DNA of 64,000 bases from Ochromonas danica. Its lineage: Eukaryota; Sar; Chrysophyceae; Chromulinales; Chromulinaceae. This document shows positions 9,677 through 18,954 of the stretch, one piece after another. The stretch lies in contig VKHL01000062.1 of the NCBI GenBank assembly GCA_015146655.1, positions 1 to 64,000 on the forward strand, in the 5' to 3' direction. Made by a program: the position numbers and the translations under genes. Numbering within the stretch: the first letter of the stretch is position 1; each line of letters begins with the position of its first letter. The notes beneath the pieces were generated by a model. The model saw only the letters and a list, made by a program, of their open reading frames with translations, did not search any database and had not been told where the DNA came from.

Positions 9677-11075
9677 AATTTTGCCAATTCCACAGAAAGC
9701 TTGTGACCTTCTGACGGATTTCGGCGCAACGCAATCTGTTCAGCAGTTATCATCATTATATCATCATCCCAATCTTATTACTACTAATTCAATCATGTTA
9801 AATACTACTCTCTTCTTAATGGGAAGTGAGATGCAAAATGTAGAGGAGGAAGAAGTACCAGTAGGAGGAGGTCAAGAAAAAGAAGAAAAAGCTAGTAGAT
9901 TGCATCGTCTACTACAGTGGTTGACATCTGATATCTATGTACTTGCTTTCCTAATTTATGGGAGTTGGACTGCTTTAGGGATTCTATTTTATATGTATTA
10001 TGACAATTTTACTGCTGCCACAGCCTTTTACTATGCCATGGATGCTGGACTGAGCATTGGCTTCTGTTATCCAGCTGATCCTAACGACTGGTCCAAACTC
10101 TTTACCACTTTCTATGTACTCTTAGGAAGTTCGGTTATATCAGGTGCATGTGGAGTATTTGCTGCATCAGCTTTACCGAGACGAGGACAGGTTTTCAAAG
10201 GAGTGGATCAGCAGAAAGGATGGTGGAGGACATTATGGCAAGGGTATCGTGAACATCGTGCTGTTATCGTCATGAATGCTGTATGGATCTTTTGGATTAC
10301 TTGGGGGTCAGTATATGCCTATCTCTATGAGAAAATGACCCCCACAGCAAGTGTCTACTGGGCGATGACTACCTTGGCAACAGGTGGTCTAGAGACACCA
10401 CCTTGTCAAGGCAATACTGAGGAGACTATTTGCGACATGGGTACCTTCCGAGGAACCATTATGGGTATCTATATGTTATTCGGGGTGCCTATTTATGCAG
10501 CAGCTATGGCTCAGATGGCGAGGTATACCATTGGTTGGCTGCTTAGACAGCGACAAGAGATGTTGCTCAACAGACCTATCGAAGATGCTGAGTTTCTCTT
10601 AGCTGCTAATGTACTTTCCCCTGAAGGCAGTGAAACTCTTGTCTTAGGTGAGTATATTTTGTTGGAGTTAATGCGATTAGGTCGCACAAACCTCAGACAG
10701 ATTGAGGAGATCAAACGTCGCTTCCATCAACTAGACAAAGATAAACTGGGTGAACTCGAGCTGTCACAATTACAGCGAGATGGTTTAGTAGTATCTAAAG
10801 GTGGCAATGATGCTGACCTAGAACCCATTTTGCAGAGTATAGAAGCCTTCTCTCAAAAGCATGCAGGTTATGTTTATCCTGTACCTTTCCAAGAGATTCG
10901 TAGTGGTATGGATAGTCGGCGAGCACGTAAAGATAGCCGCGATGAAAATAGTGATGAAGACTTGGAAATGGCGAGCGTTGATAGCATAGCGCGATACTCT
11001 TCATATAGCGCTGCAAGTATGGATATGTCTCAGCCTGAGTCATTGCTGGATGATGAGAAGTCAGGGAGCAACTGA
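9657..11075 (+). CDS. Two-pore-domain potassium-channel-like protein
   Basis: Single-exon frame of 472 residues from ATG 9657. ATG 9795 is an alternative start that removes 46 residues of doubtful coding sequence near a GC palindrome. The order is TM1, pore 1, TM2, TM3, pore 2, TM4 and a cytosolic tail, the layout of K2P/TPK channels. Pore helices with YYAMDAGLSIGF (from about residue 125) and YWAMTTLATGGLE (ending about 246) take the place of the TxGYG filters. Here the filters read SIGFC and TGGLE, both lacking the last glycine. The tail contains an EF-hand-like loop DKDKLGELELSQ with a hydrophobic residue at position 5 and Gln at position 12, so calcium binding is uncertain. Ion selectivity cannot be assumed to be potassium. 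Confidence 0.85.
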   Translation: MAKWRAIILPIPQKACDLLTDFGATQSVQQLSSLYHHPNLITTNSIMLNTTLFLMGSEMQNVEEEEVPVGGGQEKEEKASRLHRLLQWLTSDIYVLAFLIYGSWTALGILFYMYYDNFTAATAFYYAMDAGLSIGFCYPADPNDWSKLFTTFYVLLGSSVISGACGVFAASALPRRGQVFKGVDQQKGWWRTLWQGYREHRAVIVMNAVWIFWITWGSVYAYLYEKMTPTASVYWAMTTLATGGLETPPCQGNTEETICDMGTFRGTIMGIYMLFGVPIYAAAMAQMARYTIGWLLRQRQEMLLNRPIEDAEFLLAANVLSPEGSETLVLGEYILLELMRLGRTNLRQIEEIKRRFHQLDKDKLGELELSQLQRDGLVVSKGGNDADLEPILQSIEAFSQKHAGYVYPVPFQEIRSGMDSRRARKDSRDENSDEDLEMASVDSIARYSSYSAASMDMSQPESLLDDEKSGSN

Positions 11076-11396
11076 TATTGTTTTCTCTAAATTGCTTAAT
11101 TGGAGTTTTAAAGAGCTGATGGTGTATACTTTGTAATTAGTCAAGCTATTTTGTTTATTTGATATAATTCAGGACGATTAGTAAGAGCTTGTTTACTTAA
11201 GTCCGAGAATGGGTGATGTAATTTAATAATTGCAATTACCATTGTCAGTATTTGATTGTTCATTCCTCAGCAACTAAACCAATTAATCTCAATGGTTATT
11301 CGAAGGTTGTGGTAAATCGAAACATTCTGATCCATTCTTCACATGGAAGATAGTACAGTAAGATTACATGAAGAGCTCTGCTACACAGCACATTAA
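11076..11396. other. Short convergent intergenic region
   Basis: About 320 AT-rich bases between the stop codons of two convergent genes. Nothing beyond likely 3' UTR and poly(A) signal sequence is seen. Confidence 0.5.
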
Positions 11397-12611
11397 CTAG
11401 AAGAGACTGGTAATTTGCTTTGCTTCTTGTAATTGGGACAAAGAACCAATTCTGGATGCACAAAAGAGGAGAATCAGCATGATACGTACTCCTTCCGTGA
11501 TAGCCTTCAGTGCTGTAAAGGTTTGCGTAATGGGAGGTTGCTTTAAAATCAGGAAGAAGACGAAATAGATCTCCCCGATAAAGACAGCAGCATCGCAAAG
11601 ACCTTGAAAAGTATACAAAGGATACTTCGACCATTGAACAGGAAGCACTGTTGACTTCTTTTTGCTACCCTTTCTATTAGATACCTTGTGTTTCTTATTG
11701 CTTGAATCTACTCCATCTTTGGACTTCTTGGACTTACTCTTTCTCTTCTTGTTCGTCTTCTTATTGACACTAGTGTTGCTGTCGTCACTCTCTTCTATTG
11801 ATGACGTCTCTTGATTTGGTTTTCCCTCATCCACGGAGGCCTCACCCTGACCATTAGATAATGAAGAAGATGTGCTATCAGACTTAACTACTGGTACCTC
11901 TGCTGTATTTTCAGTTTTGGTATCTTGAGATTCACTGATGGAAGTGTCTTCAGAAGATACTATTTCAGTTTTCTCTTCAACATTGAGTCTCTCAGGCCAT
12001 GGAGTGTCAACGAGATGCCATGAAGAGAGAAGAGATCTCCCAAGAGAAGGATAGATCACAGAGAGAATCAATAGAGTACTAAGAATTAGATAAGGAATAA
12101 GAAAAGGTACTAAAGAGAAGTCAATAAAGTTCATCTGTTTTCGAAGATAAAGTAAGCCTAAGAGAGAATGAATAATAATAAGACTTGGTTGATAGGAGAC
12201 AAGAGTCTTCATTAACGATGATATTGACATGGTGAAGGCTTTCTCATCATCACTTTTTGTGACCTCTTTAGCAACTTGTGATAACAAATTCCATAAATCT
12301 ATTAGAGCGATAGCTATAGTAGAAATGAAACTTTGATCACGTATTTTGGGTAAGAGTTTCTTTGGAAGGCGATGATGACATTGTAGAAAGATAGTGACAG
12401 CTAGATAGATGGCTAGAGTACTTTGAATTACTGTGAGAGGGTAGAAGGTGAGGAGATGAGAGAGCTTCTCTTCATTAGGAATGACTTCTACCTCATCAGA
12501 TGAGAAATGATCTATAGCATGATGATAATTTATTAGAGTATGACCAAATAATCGATTATTTTGCAAGATTGACAAGTCCAACATCCTTTGAATTGTTGTT
12601 AAATCAACCAT
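11397..12611 (-). CDS. Unknown multi-pass membrane protein, lysine-rich middle
   Basis: Single-exon frame of 404 residues starting at ATG 12611. Hydrophobic segments appear near LTVIQSTLAIYLAVTIFL, FISTIAIALIDLW and a long pair around FLIPYLILSTLLILSVIYP. They are followed by a charged Ser/Glu region, a lysine-rich block (KKTNKKRKSKSKKSK), and two further hydrophobic segments at the C-terminus (CDAAVFIGEIYFVFF and GVRIMLILLFCASRIG). I do not recognise the family. The pattern recalls small ER or peroxisomal membrane proteins, but that is a guess. It is divergent from the SGNH gene, with 116 bases between the two start codons. Confidence 0.7.
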   Translation of the reverse strand: MVDLTTIQRMLDLSILQNNRLFGHTLINYHHAIDHFSSDEVEVIPNEEKLSHLLTFYPLTVIQSTLAIYLAVTIFLQCHHRLPKKLLPKIRDQSFISTIAIALIDLWNLLSQVAKEVTKSDDEKAFTMSISSLMKTLVSYQPSLIIIHSLLGLLYLRKQMNFIDFSLVPFLIPYLILSTLLILSVIYPSLGRSLLSSWHLVDTPWPERLNVEEKTEIVSSEDTSISESQDTKTENTAEVPVVKSDSTSSSLSNGQGEASVDEGKPNQETSSIEESDDSNTSVNKKTNKKRKSKSKKSKDGVDSSNKKHKVSNRKGSKKKSTVLPVQWSKYPLYTFQGLCDAAVFIGEIYFVFFLILKQPPITQTFTALKAITEGVRIMLILLFCASRIGSLSQLQEAKQITSLF

Positions 12612-12727
12612 ATGTCGTGGGTGATGATGACATTAGGTGATCACTAAGTAATTCCTTAATTGATAGTAAGGAAATACGTAATAGATGATCCATGCGCTCC
12701 TACCCTCAACAATAGAGTCAGTCAATC
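12612..12727. promoter_or_regulatory. Compact divergent promoter with palindrome and inverted repeat
   Basis: The 116 bases between two divergent start codons contain the palindrome GTGATCAC at 12637-12644. They also contain an inverted repeat TTCCTTA (12652-12658) / TAAGGAA (12667-12673) with an eight-base spacer. The placement suggests a shared regulatory site. Function is inferred from position only. Confidence 0.4.
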
Positions 12728-13171
12728 ATGGAGGAGGAGAGGATGGGTTCTCATAATCGTCCCATGACATCATCCCAAAAGATCTGTCTATGGGGTAAAT
12801 ATGCTGTAGCTCTGGTAGTGGTAGCTATGATCAGCTTGCTCTTTGTTGACATGTCCCCTGCTCCTGCTGCCTCTTCTGATCAAGTCCCACCAACTCTTCC
12901 TCTTAAAAGACATGAAGAATTCAATAGTAGTAGTGAAAGTCATATACAGCAGTCACACTTTCATTCTATCAACTGTTCCTACCTCGAAACACTTCGTGAT
13001 ACAATCGCTCGGGTTAGAAGTGAGATTGACTATGAATGGAATATCACTCACTATCCAAACTTCCTCAATATGATGCATATACCACAACGATCTTGGGATA
13101 TCCAGAAGGCTAAGTTTATCAAGTTGATCATCCATAGAGAAGAGAATAATACCACAATAGAATCAAACAGC

Positions 13172-13221
<50 letters not shown>

Positions 13222-15247
13222 GAAGAAGTACTTTGTTGCTGGCTTTTCAGGATCTTCTGTTACTGCTGGACATGGTTAGTTAATACCTTCTATCTAATCA
13301 AGCTGATAGGGTTTAGTTTAATAACCTTGGTGTGTGATAGATAACTACTTTGATGAAGCATATCCATCAGTCTTTGCCAAAGTCATGCAACCTGTTATCG
13401 ATGCTATGGGTTATGAGCTCATCGTTCGTAATCATGCTATTGGTAATAATCCTTGTTATGCCTATGATGCATGTATTAGCACTCATATGGGAGATGACTT
13501 GGATATCCTCACATGGGAGCAATCTATGAATTGTGGTCATAACTGTCGCCCTTTAGATACTTTCACTCGCTCAGCTTATTTCATGGAAAAGAAGGTAATC
13601 ATCAATCATAGTACCTTGTTTCTACAAGTATACTTGTTACTGTATGGTGTTAGTAACTTTGGTTTGCTTTGTTAACTGTGTCTAGCCTACGGTGGTCTAT
13701 GTTCTGAGTGGAGGGCCAAGATGGACTGGTGCAGATTGTGCCAAAATCAATCTAACAAAGCTGCCAGATACTCTCAATCGTCCACCCTTGCGAGAAGAAG
13801 AGAAAACATATCTCACAAATCCTTTACGAGAGACTGTTCATCGTAGTGGACATATGTATAGCATGGCCTTTTTGAAAGATGAGAAGGAGCGTATCTTTGA
13901 ACGGTTTGCTTCCATTGCTCCAATGGCACAGAGTGTCTTTTCTGCTGAAAGCTATCGCTGTTTGGGACCTTATAATCTGACCTTCTCGGAGCACTCGACG
14001 GGTGGAGGAGCACCATGGCATCCTGGCAAACGAGGGCATCTTCTCCGTGGACATAATCTAGCTTATTTCTTTCTGTCTATTCTTGCCGATGCAGTGGATA
14101 GTATTGAAAAGATTGCTTGCTCTTCTTCACCTTATCATATCAGTGAGTCAGAGACAACACATTCACAACGATCTCGTAAGTTGCGTTCCTCGGACACAGA
14201 GATGAGAATGACCAAACAGCAAGATAAGATTAGGAAGAGGGGATTGAATGAGAATCATGTTCAAGAGGATCGTCAACGATCTTTGGCTCTCACTCTATCG
14301 AGACAAACTGAGTTGACCATTACCAAGGAGATCATTCACTCCGTCAATCTCACCTCCTTGCCTGTTTCAATAACTCAGATCATTCGCTCTGTTCAATGGT
14401 CTTTATTAAACACTCGATCCGGTGGCAATGAGAATAGCGTAATCAATGATCAGGATCAGTTAGTCATACTTAAATCAGCAGTGTTACAAGAGATGATTGA
14501 AAGCTATTTACAAGTGAATTATCATCCAGCCTTGCCTTCTGTGCCTTCTTTCTATGGTCTCAGTGAGACAGAGTATCCCAGCCAGTGCTTTACAGACTTT
14601 GAACCTCGACTTCAGAAGTCATTAACAGAGTTAGTTTCCAAGGAGGAAGTATCGACTTGGACTCGCAATCTCTCCTTCTTTGATGTTCAAGGTGTTGAAA
14701 AAGCAAGAATCAGAGGCTTGGGGTATCTAGATCGGAAGTATATTTACGTCAGCACAGGTCCACAATCAAAGCTGATCATAGATATTCATGTCGTCCATCA
14801 AAGTAAGATCTGGTTGTGTGAGGTGCAGAAAGGATTTCTGAAGTATCCAGCTCATATAACAGATCTGCCTCTTGGTGCAGAGGTTTCTATCGATCTTGTG
14901 GGTGAGAAAGCCCAAGAGAGCATGAGGCAGAAGACGGTGATCGGTTAGTGCGATTATCTCGTTTGCTTTATTTTTGCCTATTTTACTGTCAATCTATCTA
15001 TGTCTTGATATATTATCAGAGCTGGACATATTGTCAGATCAATGCTATCGAAGCAAGAACGAGATCTCACCTGGACATTACAAAATGACTGTAGAGCAAA
15101 CGACGGAGAAATTGGTAAGTTAGCTGACTATTTGCCAGTTACTTTGTGCTAGTCTGTCTGCTCACAATCTATGTGTCGTGTTGTTTTGGTGGCTGGCTAT
15201 GCGCCATGATGGATTAGGTTAATGTTGCCTACGTTGTGACTTGGTAA
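12728..15247 (+). CDS. SGNH-fold hydrolase/esterase-like, signal-anchored
   Basis: Five exons with consistent phases: 12728-13274, 13341-13594, 13686-14943, 15020-15114 and 15218-15247, giving 727 residues. A single hydrophobic segment near the N-terminus (YAVALVVVAMISLLFV) suggests a type II Golgi or secreted anchor. FSGSSVTAGHDNYF carries the block I serine. ILTWEQSMNCGHNC and the Asn in AIGNNP fit the oxyanion blocks. GGGAPWHPGKRGH near 13985 would supply the late His block of an SGNH esterase. The C-terminal third (LSFFDVQGVEKAR to the end) looks like a separate beta-rich domain. Many N-x-S/T sites fit a secretory location. The substrate is unknown; an acyl or acetyl ester of a polysaccharide is possible. 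A poly-Asn run lies just before block I. Confidence 0.8.
13171..13221 (+). repeat. (AAC)n microsatellite coding for poly-Asn
   Basis: About 17 uninterrupted AAC/CAA triplets inside exon 1 of the SGNH gene. They encode an asparagine run directly before the catalytic domain and are likely to vary in length between strains. Confidence 0.9.
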
Positions 15248-15769
15248 AGCAGCAGTTTGTTGTATTGTTTTCGATGAGAATAACTGGTCCATCTGTCAGC
15301 TTGTTGGCTGTTCTCTGCGTTAAGGTTGCTGTAGATAAACTTTTAATGAACAATTTCATTTTCTTGTTGGCATTCGTGTATATAGTAGATACCAACTGTG
15401 TTTCGTTAATCTGAAGCTAATTTAGTTTCATTCCGGTCAGATGGCATCCGTTTGATCTTCTTCTGATAACAACAATTGAAAACTCGAACTACTCTGAAGA
15501 AGCCTGGATCAAAGTAAATTCGAAAGTATGTTGCTCATATGGAAGAGAAGAAGCAAGCAGAAGAACTCATCCTAATGCATCCTTAATTTAGTCAAAACAC
15601 AACAAAATGGCGTTGGGAAACAATCAGCATCACTAATAATGGTCTTCACTCCTAAATATTCTACACGACCTTCATTGGAGAACAACTTCCAATCATTAGC
15701 CAATTGAGAGAGAGATTGGTGAAGTAAGGCTACATTTTTATCCATTCGTACACTCACTCCATCATCTTC
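15248..15769. other. Convergent intergenic region
   Basis: About 520 bases between the last small exon of the SGNH gene and the desaturase stop codon. One 61-codon ORF on the minus strand (15572-15757) is probably 3' UTR. No RNA gene seen. Confidence 0.45.
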
Positions 15770-17295
15770 TTACATAGCAGGGAACTCCTTGAGGAACTGC
15801 TTCGAGACCTTATCCAAGTGTTGTAATACTTCCACGTTGCCTTCAATCATATCGGTCTCATGATAGTTGACACCATGTTCCTTGCAGAAGGACTCCACCA
15901 TCTTGTGTGCCGCAGGATAGTTATGACGAGGCATGGATGGGAATAGATGATGCTCAACCTGGTAATGCAAGCCACCACAGAAGAAGTCAACAAACCAATT
16001 GTCCTTCACATTTCTTGTGGTTGTCACTTGCAACTTCCAGAAGTCAGGTCGTTGATCGGCAGGATAAACGGCCATGCCATTGTGTCCTAATCCGAAGACG
16101 AGGGCAAGGAAGAGACCACAGGAAGTCTGTGCAACGAAGAAATACATCACAGCATTCCAGAAAGGCATGAAAGACATGATCTTCCACAGGCAGAGGTAGT
16201 GGACAACCAAGAGAGCTTTCTCAATGTTCCTGTATGGGTTAATACGACGATCAATATCTGCTGCACGGGTAGAATGAGCTCCAATACCGCCCCAGTTAAA
16301 CACCCAAGACTGATGGGCCCAAGAAAGACGAGCTAACAGAAGGATTGGGAAGTAGATATAAGCTTGCCATGAGATGCAAGTACGTCCCACAGAAGAATCA
16401 CGTGCTTGTTCGGCCATTCTCAATGTCCAAGCCAAGAGAGGCATGGTGTCAATATCTGGATCACCATCACAAGCATCAGCAGTAGAGGCATGAAGGTTAG
16501 GCACAGCATGGTGAGAGTTATGCTTGGTCTTCCACCAAGCAACAGAGAAGCCTTGGAATAAATCACCAATAATCAATCCGGCAATATCTCCATAGAGACG
16601 AGTCTTAAAGACAGCATGATGCAAGAAATCATGAGCTAACCAACCGCATTGCTGCCAGAATAAGCCCAAAGTCAGAGCACCAAGAAAGTTGATATAGATA
16701 TTGTCCGACACCCAGGCCAAGAAGACTGCAAGGGAAAGGATACCTAGCACAGAGGCAATCTTCAACGCGTAGTAAGTGTACGATGCATTGAATAAACCCA
16801 TAGTGACCATCTTAGCGCGCAAAGCACGATAGGCTTCTTCGAACGCCTTTTGCTTCTCTGACTTGATCTGAATGGGTGAGTCAGCGGAAGGCTTGATAGT
16901 CTCATCAATTTCTCCAATTTCAAACTTTTGTAACTCTTTGAAAGAGGAGCCAGGATGAAAAGCTGCAAAGATATCAGTGCAGTCATCTCCAGCATGAGTG
17001 AAGATCACGGTTCCACCTGATCAGAGAGAGCCCAGATAAGATACAGGCAGGATGTAATGGGTTAGATATGAAAAGGATATGGTACCTGGGTGAGTTTCCC
17101 AGTTGGACACGTCATAGACCTTGCCACGATAGGCTAACCAGGCTAATCATACAAAGGAAGGATTGTTTAGCACAGGCCTGAAAGGAATGATGAAAACTGT
17201 TTACCATCACTAGGAGTTCTGTGCTTGGAAAGCTCCTCCCAGGAGATCTTTCTAGCCTTTGAAGCAACTTGATCGTCTTTGCCACCTTTTCCCAT
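15770..17295 (-). CDS. Front-end delta-6-type fatty-acid desaturase with cytochrome b5 domain
   Basis: Three exons on the minus strand, 17295-17205, 17142-17086 and 17016-15770, giving 464 residues. Exons 1-2 encode the start of a cytochrome b5 domain (WLAYRGKVYDVSNWETHPGG), and an intron splits the heme-ligating HPGG between its two glycines. The desaturase part has all three histidine boxes: HDFLHH, HNSHH and QVEHH, with Gln in place of the first His in the last box as in front-end enzymes. The stretch around NSHHAVPNLH and GDPDIDTMPLLAW closely resembles delta-6 acyl desaturases of diatoms and fungi. The role is insertion of a double bond at C6 of C18 fatty acids in the ER, an early step of long-chain PUFA synthesis. 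Regioselectivity is inferred from resemblance only. Confidence 0.88.
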
Positions 17296-17537
17296 GGTTG
17301 ATGATCTTCACAAAATTGATGAGGAGCAGGAGAATGAAGAGGAGAAGAAAGGACGAATGGATAATGAAGGAATTGGATTGCCCTGCTCCTCTGGCGAGAG
17401 CGACCGAAGTGCCAGCCAACACTGTGAAGCCACCCCACTTGCTCTATCTCACTCAGCCAAACCCAGTTCTGCCTTTTAACCCGCAATAGTTGACTTATTT
17501 CTATGGAAGACAATAGTTTCCACCTCTTCGCCCAGCT

Positions 17538-17555
17538 GCGTCAGTGCGATGACGC
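17538..17555. promoter_or_regulatory. Inverted GCGTCA/TGACGC half-sites upstream of desaturase
   Basis: GCGTCA (17538-17543) and TGACGC (17550-17555) form a perfect inverted repeat with a six-base spacer, about 240 bases upstream of the desaturase ATG. TGACG cores are bound by bZIP factors. Control of the desaturase is inferred from position only. Confidence 0.35.
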
Positions 17556-17920
17556 CTCGCTTTGAAACCCCTCCGTCATCTGCGCGAGTTGTGGACTTCT
17601 GCAACTTCAGTATTTAAAAGCGTTTTTCAGAATTGACCTGTCTCGAAAGTCCGTTTCTGTGCTGAGGTCGGCTGAACTTCAACATTTCTGTCAAACATCG
17701 CCTGCCGATTCCAAAAGATTCCATGGAATTCCAGCACTCGTGCTCTCTTGTGATTGCTCTCTCTGCAAAATGAGATCATCGCCCACATCCGACATTGACT
17801 CAAAGCCACTCCTGGTGCTTATGTGATACCTATGTTAATGTTTTGTTTCCTTCCTTTGTGGTGTTGCAGGGTTAATTGAAATCTTGGGTGTTGAAGGAGA
17901 TTCTAACATGAAATCTGAGA

Positions 17921-18115
17921 ATGCCGCTGGAGAGTATCAGGCAAGACATCAAAAACAATCCAGGGAGCCTTTCTCAAACATCATTTGAATTCTTCCTCTG
18001 GGATGATAGTGTGAGGGGAATGAGTGATGTAACACCTCAGCCCCTGTGTACCCTTGACGTATCTGACGTGTTGTCCCTATTTGAAGAACAGTTCTCGCTC
18101 ATTGTCAGATATTAG
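17921..18115 (+). CDS. Small ORF, doubtful
   Basis: 64-codon frame opening with MPLESIRQDIKNN and ending FSLIVRY. Its composition looks protein-like (SFEFFLWDDSV, LDVSDVLSLFEEQF), and a CT-rich stretch plus GTTGCAG acceptor lies about 50 bases upstream. It could therefore be a small gene or a terminal exon whose partner I cannot find. No family recognised. Confidence 0.18.
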   Translation: MPLESIRQDIKNNPGSLSQTSFEFFLWDDSVRGMSDVTPQPLCTLDVSDVLSLFEEQFSLIVRY

Positions 18116-18954
18116 TGATCTCTTCTTTGTGTTGGCTAAGATTTTTTTAAGCAAGAGCTCGGTATTAACAATCATCTAGCAGATGGCTGAAAGGCTGGGA
18201 TTTATAATTGTATCGCAAAACAATGCTATTGTGATTGCGTGTTGCTAGCCTCTAATTTTGAATTGCTTCGCTTTTCCCTTTGGCTAAATATACATACACT
18301 ACTAAAGTCTTCATGCTGGAAATTGATAATTTGGCCCTGGCTGGTACAAACCGCTCATTTGTCTTTGCATGTGGCTGTGATTCATCATGAATGGTTAGCT
18401 AAGTCCTAAATAGTTTATTTGTGTCAATAAAAGTCATTGATACAATGAAAATATACACCTGGTATTCGTTAATTAAGATTCACATGGGAGTAGTTACATT
18501 CAATCTTATCATTCATGCCTCTCCTCTCTTGTGGTATTACTATTTGCGCTGGAGCACACCCAGGAGTGTGCACAGCCAACAGTTGGCTGTGTGCTGTGGG
18601 TTGTGTTTTGTGTTCCATTGTGTTCCGTGTCGGTGTGTTGGTTGGGTGCTGTGCTCAGTGCTGTGATCATTCGCTTGCTGTTTTGAACTTGTTGACAAGA
18701 TTAACTCGTCTCTCTTTCACTTCCTTACCTTATCTCTCTCTCTTTGACTTGGACTATTTCTCTCTTAGATAGTGTTCTATCGTTGTCATCCATTGATCTT
18801 TTTTGAAAATATTCTTTATTTCCTTGGATCAATCAATCAATTTAGGAAGAAGTGTTTTCCCCAGGACTGATTCAAACTCTGTGCTATCATCGCTTCTATT
18901 ATCCACTCCTATTACTCTCTCTCTCTCTACAAAGAGGTCATCTTATAATAAAAG

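Larger units (their letters stand above)
17296..18954. other. Gene-poor divergent intergenic region
   Basis: About 1.66 kb between two divergent genes. It holds a possible bZIP-type inverted repeat (17538-17555), a weak ORF at 17921-18115, a GTGTGCTGTG-type simple stretch near 18570-18665 and a CT-rich stretch near 18905-18930. I see no convincing conserved gene. Confidence 0.45.

Noticed and set aside
18421-18772. Cys-rich ORFs in the 17.3-18.9 kb gap
   Set aside because: They come from a GTGTGCTGTG-type simple sequence and lack any conserved pattern.
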